Below, one piece after another: positions 21,064 through 31,090 of a stretch of DNA of 52,309 bases. Origin of the DNA: Nemertoderma westbladi (taxonomy: Eukaryota > Xenacoelomorpha > Nemertodermatida > Nemertodermatidae). The DNA is taken from positions 1 to 52,309 of the forward strand of contig JAUCBJ010007756.1 of NCBI GenBank assembly GCA_032718475.1, in the 5' to 3' direction. A program made the position numbers and the translations under genes. The notes under the pieces were generated by a model. That model was given only the letters and a program-made list of their open reading frames with translations. It was not told where the DNA came from and ran no database searches. Each line of letters opens with the position of its first letter. The stretch's first letter is position 1.

Positions 21064-23604
21064 AGTTATATCAGCGTTCTTATTCTTCACTAATGGGATG
21101 ATGTGACAGTCAATGAGAGGAGCCGGAGTGTGACCTGGGAAAATTTTAATCGCGGTTAAAATAAGCGCTAATAATTTAGCTAAAATAGGCGGTGAGAATT
21201 TAAAATATTCACCAACTAGCATGTCGGGGCCCGGACATTTGCCACTCGAAAGTTTGTCTAAAGCAAGCACATCCTCTGCCGTAGATACCACCATATCTGT
21301 GGTGAAAAGTATACCTTTAAATTTTCTCTCAATGTCCACCTTAAGCGAATCATTGCTTACAGAATTATAGAGAGAGGAAAATTTATTCTTAAAATGGTCG
21401 CAAATATCCGCTTAGCCGACAGATTGTCCGACCTTAGAAGACATGGGAACAGAAGTGTCACTCTGACTCTTAACATTAGACCAAAATTTATTAACATTGT
21501 CACTGTAGAGCGACTTAGCCATACGATCCGCACGAATCTGCTTCTCATTCCGTTTGGACTGGCGGATAACTCTTTTGAAAGTAAACTTTGCTTGTATATA
21601 AGCATCAAAAATTGGACCAAAACGAGGACAGCCGTTCGACCGCCAAATTTTAAAAAGTGCGCGAGATTCACGCGATTTTATTAGGTCGTTCCACCCCGGG
21701 ACACACCTAGTGTGTTTCTCATTTACCTTGCGCTTCGGCAAACATAGATGAGAAGCTTTTTCGATAGCCGAGATAATACAATCGTATAGAGTATCAATCT
21801 CATTCCTGTGCTCAGTGGATGAACACAGTGCATCCTTACATAACAATATAGATTCAGGTACACATATACTGGCTAAAAGAGAATTTAAAACACAAGAGTA
21901 GGCTACCTTATCACTTTCAGAGACTTTAGGCCAATCAACTCGAGCTAAATTAGTGTGTTCCTTATACGGTGTCTCGCACCCGATAATTTGCGGGAGGCAA
22001 AAATTGCAATCCAATATTAATGGCATGTGATCAGAATAGGATAGGTCATAGTTGATTGACACCTTGTTTATACTAGAAAAAGCAGCATCGGTACACACTA
22101 TATGGTCCAACCATGAATGTGACCCATGTGCCGCACTAACAAAGGTGAAAGAGTTGGAAGGTAACAAATCTACATCAGCTATAGTGCTGCTATTTTCTCC
22201 GCACCAGTTATGTAAATAATAATAATATTTAGTACCACAGTTAGCGTTGAAATCGCCGATTGTAAAGCAATAACTAGTAATAATACTATCGAGAATATCC
22301 GCAATTTTACCTAAATATTCTAAATAATCATGGTCGTGCTCCTCACACTACTGATAAGGTAAGTAAGTTGAGAAAAAACGCCGATTTATTATTATCCAAC
22401 CGAACCGTTATACCTAACAATCTATTGTCATTAAAGGTTACGCATTCAATCAGATTAGCTCTATCTTTTTTGTACATAATAGCAAGCCCACCACATAAAC
22501 TCTACCAGTGATTAACTCTTTACTTAAGTCTATAGACGATATACCTCTGCAAAAATAACGATTATCTAAATTGGTCAAAAAACCAAGTTCCTGGCGAGGA
22601 AGCATGTTCCTGTTCCTGTTCCTGTTCCTGTTCCTGTTCCTGTTCCTGTTCCTGTTCCTGTTCCTGTTCCTGTTCCTGTTCCTGTTCCTGTTCCTGTTCC
22701 TGTTCCTGTTCCTGTTCCTGTTCCTGTTCCTGTTCCTGTTCCTGTTCCTGTTCCTGTTCCTGTTCCTGTTCCTGTTCCTGTTCCTGTTCCTGTTCCTGTT
22801 CCTGTTCCTGTTCCTGTTCCTGTTCCTGTTCCTGTTCCTGTTCCTGTTCCTGTTCCTGTTCCTGTTCCTGTTCCTGTTCCTGTTCCTGTTCCTGTTCCTG
22901 TTCCTGTTCCTGTTCCTGTTCCTGTTCCTGTTCCTGTTCCTGTTCCTGTTCCTGTTCCTGTTCCTGTTCCTGTTCCTGTTCCTGTTCCTGTTCCTGTTCC
23001 TGTTCCTGTTCCTGTTCCTGTTCCTGTTCCTGTTCCTGTTCCTGTTCCTGTTCCTGTTCCTGTTCCTGTTCCTGTTCCTGTTCCTGTTCCTGTTCCTGTT
23101 CCTGTTCCTGTTCCTGTTCCTGTTCCTGTTCCTGTTCCTGTTCCTGTTCCTGTTCCTGTTCCTGTTCCTGTTCCTGTTCCTGTTCCTGTTCCTGTTCCTG
23201 TTCCTGTTCCTGTTCCTGTTCCTGTTCCTGTTCCTGTTCCTGTTCCTGTTCCTGTTCCTGTTCCTGTTCCTGTTCCTGTTCCTGTTCCTGTTCCTGTTCC
23301 TGTTCCTGTTCCTGTTCCTGTTCCTGTTCCTGTTCCTGTTCCTGTTCCTGTTCTTGTTCCTGTTCCTGTTCCTGTTCCTGTTCCTGTTCCTGTTCCTGTT
23401 CCTGTTCCTGTTCCTGTTCCTGTTCCTGTTCCTGTTCCTGTTCCTGAAGTGTTCCTGTATAAAAATTAAGTCACAAGACATATCACACAGTTTATTAATT
23501 ACAAATTGCGAGTGGGAAGTGCGTATAGAGTTACAATTGTAAGATGCAACTTTAAGCCCACTAACAGAATGCCCTGGAATATTGCCGAGATCTAAGTTAG
23601 CCAT
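21064..23604 (-). pseudogene. LINE endonuclease and linker, with a hexanucleotide expansion
   Basis: ATG 23604 starts the APE endonuclease: GLKVASYNCNSIR and LIFIQEHF (catalytic Glu). The coding block is then interrupted by ~840 bases of 6-bp repeat read as (NR)n. It resumes with LPRQELGFLTNLDNRYF. A frameshift lies near 22497. After it readable sequence continues through CFTIGDFNAN (GDFN), SWLDHIVCT and LSYSDHMPL (SDH). The linker contains VPGWNDLIKSRESRALFKIW and ends at LIDCHIIPLVKNKNADI, the first RT block, where the RTE copy begins. Apart from the repeat and the frameshift the catalytic residues are present. Confidence 0.8.
22605..23446. repeat. (TGTTCC)n hexanucleotide microsatellite, ~140 copies
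   Basis: An 842-base array of a perfect 6-bp unit with a single visible substitution (C to T near 23354). It lies in a LINE endonuclease ORF and, being a multiple of three, reads as alternating Asn-Arg on the LINE strand and Leu-Phe on the other. Both long ORFs across it are by-products of the repeat, not proteins. Confidence 0.97.
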
Positions 23605-23640
23605 TTGTAGTATATAAGTAGAAAAATAATATGTAAAATA

Positions 23641-24010
23641 TAATAAAAAAGAGAAAGTGTGAATAGGTTATACAATAAGATAAGAGTATAATATATTCAT
23701 ATATTGCTCTTGGCATACAGGTACCTATGCCTGTAAATACTCTATACCGGTAGCCATTGGGGACACGAGGACCTCTCGGTCAGAAGTCAGTGAATTAAGT
23801 ATTTTAAATTTTTATTGTTCCAACAATCAAGTGGCAAATTCATCCAATTTAAACTATAAAATAAATAACTCGCTATAGAAATAATACTTTACAAATCTTA
23901 ATGTTACCTGGTCTAATTGCATGTTAATATTTCGGTACCTTTAAATATATTTCATGTATATTTATAATATATTATCAGTATTATTATTACACATTCTGTA
24001 AATAACTTAT
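23641..24010. other. Intergenic DNA between LINE 5' end and tetraspanin gene
   Basis: 23,720-23,800 is slightly GC-richer and may be leader of the LINE. The remainder is AT-rich and could hold the tetraspanin promoter. No motif placed. Confidence 0.4.
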
Positions 24011-24847
24011 ATGGAATTATCTAAATTATATAATATAGTCACAACTTTACCAACGACTATTTTGGCTGTTTTGATGGTCGGTATTGTTGGATATATACAA
24101 TCCATGGCTTATGGGAGTTTCTATTTTGGTCGTCAACTACGAGAAGAATTTCATCTAGAACTTGGTTTTTTACGATATGTTATTATTATTGGTATTATTT
24201 GTTCATTGCTTATAGGACTGGTTTCATTCTTAAGTCTACTCTATAGAAAATATTATAAATTAAACATAATTTACAATACAATAATTATAACAGCAATAGC
24301 GACACAATTCGTAACACTATCTATATCTATACACAAAAGAAATTTATATTATGCGCAATCGAGTGGCATTGCTGATAAAATGTTTAAAATGGCCAATGAA
24401 GTAAATTTTGATTTGCTTAATGAATTAACCATGCTGCGTTACATGTATTACTTCCAGTATTCATTTGATTGCTGTGGAGGCTATAATTATACTGATTATG
24501 CAGGAGGATTATCTGAACAATTTTTTAATGACCCAAAATCTGTAATGTTTGACCCCTGGCTTGGTATTCACAGAGATTGGATACCTGGTTCAAAATTACC
24601 GAGTTCATGCTGCAAGTCTGTTACTAATGATAAAGATAATATTACTTGTAGAAATGCTGAACCTGAATATTGGTTGTCTAACAGTAATAATGGTAACCTC
24701 ACTGTACCAGGTTGTGGTATTACAGCAACTAATTGGCTTGTTTGGATTTCGACTTTATTAGCTTATTTTATTTTAGCAATATCTTTTTGTGAATTGGTAA
24801 CTATAATAGGTAGAGTTACTTACATTTATAAATACCCAGTGTTGTAG
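24011..24847 (+). CDS. Tetraspanin family membrane protein
   Basis: An intact single-exon frame of 278 residues. Tetraspanins organise membrane microdomains with integrins, receptors and other partners. Four membrane segments lie near 13-33, 54-78, 86-107 and 242-266. A small loop lies between the first two. A large extracellular loop (108-241) carries the family hallmarks: CCG at 154-156, SSCC at 198-201, C213 and GC at 234-235. That makes six cysteines, enough for three disulfides. Glycosylation sites occur at NYT, NIT and NLT. Length and layout are typical. The absence of introns is unusual for this family and fits a retrocopy or an intron-poor genome. No close partner gene is adjacent. 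Confidence 0.9.
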   Translation: MELSKLYNIVTTLPTTILAVLMVGIVGYIQSMAYGSFYFGRQLREEFHLELGFLRYVIIIGIICSLLIGLVSFLSLLYRKYYKLNIIYNTIIITAIATQFVTLSISIHKRNLYYAQSSGIADKMFKMANEVNFDLLNELTMLRYMYYFQYSFDCCGGYNYTDYAGGLSEQFFNDPKSVMFDPWLGIHRDWIPGSKLPSSCCKSVTNDKDNITCRNAEPEYWLSNSNNGNLTVPGCGITATNWLVWISTLLAYFILAISFCELVTIIGRVTYIYKYPVL

Positions 24848-25109
24848 ATATGGTAATAACAAGTACTGTATCATACCTTTTGAAATTTGACCGTATTTGT
24901 TTCACAATGTTTCCCTAATTATTAATAACAATAATAATGTAATAAATACTGAAATATGCAATATTGGAAATATATGTTTGGAAGAATTTCCATGAATTCT
25001 GGAGCCAGAAGGCTGTAACAACATCTATCACCCAACTTGATTATGTTGGTCTAAGTTTAAGGACAGGCATATAACATAATCCACCACAAATATGAATAAC
25101 AATGGTAAA
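24848..25109. other. Short intergenic stretch, no gene seen
   Basis: AT-rich 3' flank of the tetraspanin gene. No decisive poly(A) signal. Confidence 0.4.
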
Positions 25110-25385
25110 CGTGTCAGTCACCCTGAGGACTGACTTCCCATAAAACTTGTAATGGATCTGTGTAATGATCAGTTGTAGATAGAAATGTCATCAATCCATC
25201 ATATAGATATATAATTGCTGAAATAATTTCCTCAGCAATCCCATATAAGGTAAGTGTGTTGAAAATACGTGATGTGGAGACTGAATCGAATGCCTTAAAA
25301 AATAAACAAAGACAATAGCCAGATGTGTGGGTGGCTCTCTTTGTTGATAACTCTATGATTATCCGGGTGACTACAAAACAAAGAC
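25110..25385 (-). pseudogene. RTE-like reverse transcriptase fragment (diverged)
   Basis: The minus frame reads IIIELSTK, LFFKAFDSVSTSRIFNTL, YGIAEEIISAI and LYDGLMTFLSTTD, ending near LQVLWE. These match the RT blocks of the RTE copies (VDFFKAFDSVSRSRMF, YGIPDEIIAAI, VYDGSTTFVSTVD) at clearly lower identity, so it belongs to an older or different subfamily. It is truncated on both sides, and its 5' edge meets the inverted repeat starting at 25374. Confidence 0.75.
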
Positions 25386-25709
25386 CCTGACCCAATTATA
25401 AAGACTTGCACAATATAGTAACATGTGTTAACTTTCGTTTATTGTTTTAGTTCCCCCAACACGCCTCTGCAACCGTCTCCTTTACGTCTCCTGCATATGC
25501 TCTTTGGGACCTGTACAAAACAAAGAAGTAAAGTTACATTAGGTCACAAAGGGGGTTAGGTCCCAAAGAGCGTTAGGTCCCGTTGCCATTTAAAGGAGCA
25601 GGTTAGTAAAGGAGCATGTTACAGAGGTGTGTTGGGGGTACCAAAACGATAAACGAAAGTTAACACATATGTTTTGTACAGGTCTTTATTCTTTGGTCTT
25701 TGTTTTATA
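25374..25709. mobile_element. Inverted-repeat (MITE-like) element
   Basis: Outer arms pair AAAACAAAGACC (25374) with GGTCTTTGTTTT (25697). Main arms at 25421-25485 and 25608-25670 pair through GTTAACTTTCGTTTAT and CCCCCAACAC. An inner pair GCTCTTTGGGACCT (25499-25512) and AGGTCCCAAAGAGC (25558-25571) closes the structure. It carries GGAGCAGGTTA as in the MITE copies at 6.1 and 14.2 kb. No coding frame. Confidence 0.65.
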
Positions 25710-25992
25710 GTTACCCCTGATTTTATACTTCTAAGAGCAGGGACTTGTAACATTGACAACGTACCCAATGATCTAAACAATATAAGCTAGATTTTATAGA
25801 AAATTATGGAGTAGATACTTCACATCCCATTGTTTAGGATCAGGAGTATGTTGTTGTGACGATCACATCCCAGACACGTCGTAATAACAATGTCAGAGAG
25901 AAGATAAAAAGCCTAAGTGATTGTCTGGTATATGAAATGGCGTATGTGATGGTTCAGTATTTCCGCAATGCACAGTCATTCCAACGGGTGTG
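25710..25992. other. Intergenic stretch, no gene seen
   Basis: No recognisable coding or repeat signal. Confidence 0.35.
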
Positions 25993-26055
25993 GTAGCCTA
26001 CAACCAGGTGCAGGTAGCCTACAACCAGGTGCAGGTAGCTTACAACAAGGCAGCC
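25993..26055. repeat. 21-bp tandem repeat, three units
   Basis: The unit is close to GTAGCCTACAACCAGGTGCAG; the third unit is diverged (TTACAACAAGGCAG). It keeps a short frame open (GAGSLQP) that I do not regard as a gene. Confidence 0.75.
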
Positions 26056-26077
26056 AGCTAACCCCCGAACGGTATAC

Positions 26078-26195
26078 GGACAATTCCGACCCGGACAGCG
26101 GACAATTCCGACCCACTCAGAGCTTGAATGAAATTTTCATGGGTTGGAATTGTCCGGGTCGAATTTCCGGATCCAGCATAGGACAATTCCGACCC
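26078..26195. repeat. Inverted cluster of a 15-bp motif, cluster 1
   Basis: GGACAATTCCGACCC appears directly at 26078, 26100 and 26181, and inverted (one mismatch) at 26141. The palindromic spacer ATGAAATTTTCAT lies between direct and inverted copies, and GGATCC lies near the end. It is related to cluster 2 at 26550-26666. Confidence 0.85.
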
Positions 26196-26549
26196 AAATA
26201 ATTTAAAAATAATAGTAATAATAATAAATAATAATTTTATTAACATTACATTGTTTATTATTCAACATAATATTGCTGTGTCCATGGATATTTCTTTGTT
26301 CTAGACACGTTTGCTATGTAATTTTAGAGTTGCATAGTATTTTTCGAATTGCGTGTATTCGGTACTAGTGTGTTTTGGGCACACCCCCACCAAATTGTTA
26401 TAATACTATCTAGATTTTGCTATTTTTTGAAAATGTTCTAAAACATACTAGCTATCAATTAAGAAAAATATTATTATATTATCTAGAACACAGATTTTTG
26501 TTATTGATTACCGGTAATTTCTATTAATTATTTTTATTTATTTGGATCC

Positions 26550-26666
26550 GGACAATTCCGACCCGGACAATTCCGACCCAGGACAATTCCGACCCATGAA
26601 ATTTTCATTAGATATTTGAATGGGTCGGAATTGTCCGGGTCAGAATTGTCGGGGTCGGAATTGTCC
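26550..26666. repeat. Inverted cluster of a 15-bp motif, cluster 2
   Basis: Three direct copies of GGACAATTCCGACCC (26550, 26565, 26581), then ATGAAATTTTCAT, then three inverted copies (26622, 26637 with two mismatches, 26652). The cluster forms an almost perfect hairpin. The 26196-26549 interval between the clusters is AT-rich and non-coding. Confidence 0.88.
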
Positions 26667-26741
26667 TAACTTCCCCCCGAGCCCATAGCATCCTAATATG
26701 TTGTCCCAGTTAATGCCATAAACAGATCTGCGACTAACAAT

Positions 26742-27185
26742 CCGGACTTTCTGAGATGTTACTTCGCAAACGTACAAAGCATTCACCCAGTTGGCAAGTT
26801 AGGGGAACTACATGCGATGCTATCATCTGGGGAATATAGTATATTTGGTCTAAGCGAAACCTTTCTTAAGGAAGACTCAACTAATACTAGATAGTTTCAG
26901 TGATGAATTCTCCTTATTTCGGTAGGACCGTCCTATAAGGGCCGGGGAGGGTTCGCTATAGTTTGTTGGAATGATTTGAACCCAGTAAATATGATAATTC
27001 CAGATCTTTATTCCGACATTGAGTGCATAGCGATCGACACCAACCTAGATGGTAATGTTAGACTCGCAGCGTTGAACAGGGCTCCTGACACTTGTTAAGT
27101 GTATGTTGTAGTAATGCAACATTACAACAAGCAGATATGCGAATTAATGGTGTGGCTAAATGATGAAGTTACCTTATTAGACATA
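26742..27185 (+). pseudogene. Decayed LINE endonuclease domain
   Basis: The plus-strand frame reads FLRCYFANVQSIHPVGKLGE, then YSIFGLSETFLKED (catalytic Glu of the APE fold), a stop, GRGGFAIVCWND, and YSDIECIAIDTN. Further stops and a frameshift follow, with a weak segment to about VWLNDEVTLLD. The order matches the N-terminal endonuclease of CR1/Jockey-type LINEs. It differs from both LINE families described above. No RT remains downstream. Confidence 0.6.
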
Positions 27186-27294
27186 GATCTGCAAATTCTT
27201 TATAATCTTCCCTTTGGTATTGTTACTGATATACAGTAGTTAAACGACCTACTGTGTTTTGAAATGGTATAAACCGCTAAGTTGATTCTGTTAT

Positions 27295-27690
27295 AGATTT
27301 AGATTTAGATAACGAAAACATTTTGATAAAAATAGGGATCGATGGAGGAGGCGGATTTCTAAAAGTGTGCCTATCACTATTTGAATTTGAAAATAATGAT
27401 TCGACAAATCGAAAGGGAAAAGGTCAAGGTACTCAGACGCCGTAGCACCATATGTATTTAAGGATTCAGGTGTCAAAAACTTGCTAATTTTAGGCATTGT
27501 CCCATACATCTAAGAAAATTATGGAAATATGTTGCAGTTGTGGACCAAACTTTCATTGCATCGATTTAACAGAACATTCGTTATTGCCAAGGACTTTAAA
27601 TTCTGTAACATACTTCTTGAGATTATGGCTCATGGATGTACACATCCTTGTTGCTGGTGTGATCATTCATAAAGATAATCTTTCAGAAAA
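27295..27690 (+). pseudogene. Decayed member of an unnamed repeat-associated protein family
   Basis: Plus-strand pieces read ILIKIGIDGG-GFLKVCLSLF, then SGVKNLLILGIVPYI, a stop, and after it VIAKDFKFCNILLEIMAHG followed by THPCCWCDHS. The DGG...LK...CNILL...HPCCWC order recurs in many uncharacterised proteins of invertebrate genomes, often in multicopy. I cannot name its function. Several stops and at least one frameshift make this copy non-functional. Confidence 0.45.
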
Positions 27691-27819
27691 GGGAAGCAAA
27701 GTACTTTTTAAGTCTTTACATGGCCCTAATTGTTATAAATTGAATAAATATACTCACTACCAAGAAAGGTTCGGTTTTCTCTCCTTAGTAACTAGAGGGA
27801 CTCTGTCGAAACACTCGCA

Positions 27820-28270
27820 TATGAAGTGCCGTTTACGCCAAAACTAACTGAGTAAATATTATAACTCAAGATGTATCAGTAAAAAATATTATACCAAGAT
27901 GTATCTAAATTCTCAGCCAAGTTTTTCTCGGCCAACTTTTCTCGACCGAGAATTTAAAATGTTATTTTCTTTCCCTTTGTAATTAGCGTAATTTTGATTT
28001 GAGTTCTGTAAGGCAGTAAGGTCCGGTAAGAAGTACTGTACATAATACAATACAGTACAGTTTTGTTCTACAACAACAAAGCACCAGTGGATTAAGACGG
28101 TAGCAATAGGATGCAGGCCTATGTACTGTATATATACTGTAATTACTAAGGCAATGACATATTTAATTTCCCTTCGTTTCAACTTTTAAATCTTTCTCGG
28201 CCGAGAATTTAGATACATCTTGAGTATAATATTTATTCCGATAGCTTTGGCGTAAATGGCGTTTCATAAT
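27820..28270. mobile_element. Inverted-repeat (MITE-like) element with a duplicated arm segment
   Basis: The left arm from about 27820 and the right arm ending near 28270 pair through TTTACGCCAAA, then ATATTATAC-CAAGATGTATC and TAAATTCTCGGCC. The left arm holds the ATATTATA...AAGATGTATC segment twice (27856-27876 and 27888-27910), so one arm has gained a short tandem duplication. The centre is non-coding. Confidence 0.65.
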
Positions 28271-28653
28271 AACAGCATAGTTTTTCATACATGTTGGAGA
28301 GCCTAACCTCTCACACGAGGGTTAATTTCAGTTTTTCAAGACATACCAGTCATGCCGAGAGAATGATATCTGCACACCATCTTGTTAGAATGAAGTTTAT
28401 TAGTTCTGGAATCAACAATATGATACTGTAGATGGTCAGTTTGGAAAGACGGCATCGTGAAGCATTGGGGTAGTAAGTGAAGTTGTAGAGTTCCTATACT
28501 GTATATCTTCCGAAATAGGATAAGATCAATCTAAAACTTATTACGCAATATTAGGAAGGTAATTAATATTACCATCACACAGTCTATATTATTTCCTTTT
28601 CACCAGTAAATAATTGATTGGTATAAATTATTTATATTGAATAGTAATTAATC
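28271..28653. other. Intergenic stretch, no gene seen
   Basis: AT-rich. No motif recognised. Confidence 0.4.
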
Positions 28654-28705
28654 AATATAGGGATGCCACTGAAGCGTGTATATAATTTCCATTCATGTCA
28701 TACTA
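28654..28705 (+). repeat. Left 52-bp direct repeat flanking the RTE composite
   Basis: Starts AATATAGGGATGCCACTGAA and ends TGTCATACTA. It matches 31039-31090 at 51 of 52 positions. It abuts the (TAG) tail of the minus-strand RTE copy, as a target-site duplication would. Confidence 0.85.
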
Positions 28706-28738
28706 CTAGGATCGGCATGCTGCATTGCAGCTGCATTT

Positions 28739-29356
28739 TTAAGAATGCTGTGCCGGCTTATTGACAAAATTGCACCGCCACAACTCCCTATCACCCATGA
28801 CATTTGCTAGATCATCCGCATCTTCAAGGCCAGTGTCCTTTAAGATGCGTCTCAAGAAAGTCATGGGCTGTCCACCATGCTTATTCACTCCATGAGGCTG
28901 CCAAAGTACAAGATTATGCACTGGCTGGTCCTCACGGCGAAAGCAATGTCCTGCAAAGCGGAGGCGATTTTGTTCTAGTGTCAAGCTTGGGGGAACCAAT
29001 GAGACACCTCCAATGTTATATAGTGTCTGGTTGGAGATGTGTGCATTGTACTTGACACAATGAACCCGGCGTAGCATTCTTGTGAATGTGCCATCCAGAG
29101 ATTCGGTGTCCTCAGCAGGTAGAGCCCAGCATGGACTCCCATAGAGGAGTACTGGAACTACTGCTGCTCTAAATAATCGGACCTTAAGTTTCCGATTAAT
29201 TCTTGGTGACTTCCAAATCCTGGAAAGCCTATTAAAGGCTGCCCATGCCTTTCCCTTACGTATTCGAAGGTCCTCACCTGACTTCCGGATCCATGATCCC
29301 AGGTAACAGAAGTCATCCACATGCTCAAGCATACCATCTTTTGAGCTTATGCTCAT
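28739..29356 (-). pseudogene. RTE-like polyprotein C-terminus (part of copy B)
   Basis: An open 205-residue minus frame containing HVDDFCYLGSWIRKSGE, KVRLFRAAVVPVLLYGSPCW, GTFTRMLRRVHCVKYNAH, RLRFAGHCFRRED and the terminal PAQHS. It lacks the RT catalytic region, which lies on the other side of the nested insertion. Confidence 0.8.
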
Positions 29357-29499
29357 CCGATCAGAGACTTGCTGAGGACTTTCAAAGTTTAACTGTCAAA
29401 ATTTTGGTCTTTCTGGAGTTAATAAAAAGACCAACACTAGAAGCAGCATGTTCTAATGAGCTGAGGAGCCGTTGGGCTCCCTCTAGTGTTTCTGAGAGT

Positions 29500-30650
29500 T
29501 CTTCAAGGCCTTTGATTCAGTCTCTCGCTCACGTATGTTCAGCATACTTTCATTATATGGGATTCCTGATGAAATTATTGCAGCAATCAGATCAGTATAC
29601 GATGGTTCGACAACATTTGTGTCTACTGTTGACGGTGACACAGAACCATTTGAAGTGTTATGGGGCGTCCTCCAGGGAGACACACTTGCACCATTCTTGT
29701 TCATTATTGTGGTTGACTATGTTCTACGCATGTCCTTAGATCATCATAATGATGATGGGGTGATGATAACTCCACCTACTGGCTCCAGAAGTCGAGGAAA
29801 TCCTGCCAAGTACCTAACTGATCTAGACTTTGCTGATGACTTAGGAGTACTCTCAGAATCATTAGAGGGAGCCCAGCGGCTCCTCAGCTCATTAGAACAT
29901 GCTGCTTCTAGTGTTGGTCTTTTTATTAACGCCAGAAAGACCAAAATTCTGACAGTTAACTTTGAAAGTCCTCAGCAAGTCTCTGATCGGATGAGCATAA
30001 GCTCAAAGGATGGTATGCTTGAGCATGTGGACGACTTCTGTTACCTGGGATCATGGATCCGGAAGTCAGGTGAGGACCTTCGAATACGTAAGGGAAAGGC
30101 ATGGGCAGCCTTGAATAGGCTTTCCAAGATTTGGAAGTCACCTAGAATTAATCGGAAACTTAAGGTCCGATTATTTAGAGCAGCAGTAGTTCCAGTACTC
30201 CTCTACGGGAGTCCATGCTGGGCTCTAACTGCTGAGGACACCAAATCCCTGGATGGCACATTCACAAGAATGCTACGCCGGGTTCATTGTGTCAAGTACA
30301 ATGCACACAGCTCCAACCAGACACTATATAACATTGGAGGTGTCTCATTGGTTCCCCCAAGCTTGACACTAGAACAAAATCGCCTCCGCTTTGCAGGACA
30401 TTGCTTTCGCCGTGAGGACCAGCCAGTGCATAATCTTGTACTTTGGCAGCCTCATGGAGTGAATAAGCATGGTGGACAGCCCATGACTTTCTTGAGACGC
30501 ATCTTAAAGGACACTGGCCTTGAAGATGCGGATGATCTAGCAAATGTCATGGGTGATAGGGAATTGTGGCGCTGCAATTTTGTTGACAAGCCGGCACAGC
30601 ATTCTTAAAAATGCAGCTGCAATGCAGCATGCCGATCCTAGTAGTAGGAC
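29500..30650 (+). mobile_element. RTE-like LINE, nested plus-strand copy
   Basis: 5'-truncated at the FFKAFDSV block and complete to CCGATCC(TAG)n. Together with 28706-29500 it forms a head-to-head inverted pair. Confidence 0.8.
29535..30608 (+). pseudogene. RTE-like reverse transcriptase C-terminal half (open frame)
   Basis: 357 residues open from an internal Met. They include LQGDTLAPFLFIIVVDYV, YLTDLDFADDLGVL (intact FADD catalytic box), INARKTKILTVNF, HVDDFCYLGSWIRK and the full C-terminus ending PAQHS. The endonuclease and the RT fingers are missing because the insertion is 5'-truncated, so the copy is dead although the remaining frame is unbroken. It looks among the youngest copies here. 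Confidence 0.82.
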
Positions 30651-31038
30651 ATAGTCAACAACAATTATGAACTAGAATGGTGCAAGTGAGTCTCCCTGGA
30701 GGACGCCCCATAACACTTCAAATGGTTTTGTGTCAATGTCAACAGTAGACACAAATGTTGTCGAACCATCGTATACTGATCTGATTGCTGCAATAATTTC
30801 ATCAGGAATCCCATATAATGAAAGTATGCTGAACATACGTGAACGAGAGACTGAATCAAAGGCCTTGAAGAAGTCAACAAAGATAACAGCCAGATGCCTG
30901 TAAATACAAATTAAAACAAATATAACATATAATAAAAAAAAAATACAACAAATTATCCTTCTAAGTGCCAAAATGGGCTCCATGGTCCCACGACCTTTAC
31001 GGAACCCATTCTGATTTCCACGGAGCAGTCTCTCCGCG

Positions 31039-31090
31039 AATATAGGGATTCCACTGAAGCGTGTATATAATTTCCATTCATGTCATACTA
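31039..31090 (+). repeat. Right 52-bp direct repeat flanking the RTE composite
   Basis: Partner of 28654-28705, with one mismatch (T for G at position 12). Confidence 0.85.

Larger units (their letters stand above)
16580..23640 (-). mobile_element. CR1/L2-like LINE (minus), split by an RTE copy and a microsatellite
   Basis: Read from high to low coordinates this is one APE-type LINE. The endonuclease starts at 23604, resumes after a 6-bp repeat block (22605-23446), passes the GDFN and SDH motifs and a linker to about 21064. The reverse transcriptase C-terminal half is at 17676-16879. The 3' end near 16580-16600 carries an (AAAT)n tail. Copy A of a second LINE occupies 17680-21063. The RT palm N-terminal part, about 130 codons by comparison with the family, is absent at the junction, and no target duplication is visible. 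CR1/L2 placement is by general resemblance only. Confidence 0.75.
28706..31038 (-). mobile_element. RTE-like LINE copy B (minus), with a nested inverted copy
   Basis: A 5'-truncated minus-strand copy. The 3' end with its TAG tail is at 28706, and the 5' edge near 31036 is in the ERLLR segment of the RT. It is interrupted at 29500-30650 by a plus-strand copy that replaced about 140 bases around the FADD box. An AT-rich insertion of ~50 bases at 30900-30950 breaks the RT frame between ALRRII and RHLAVIF. It is flanked by the 52-bp duplications. Confidence 0.8.

Noticed and set aside
22450-23604. 384-aa Asn-Arg and 323-aa Leu-Phe proteins
   Set aside because: Both are translations of the same 6-bp repeat; only the short ends on the minus strand are LINE endonuclease.
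26196-26549. Gene between the two 15-bp clusters
   Set aside because: AT-rich with stops in all frames.
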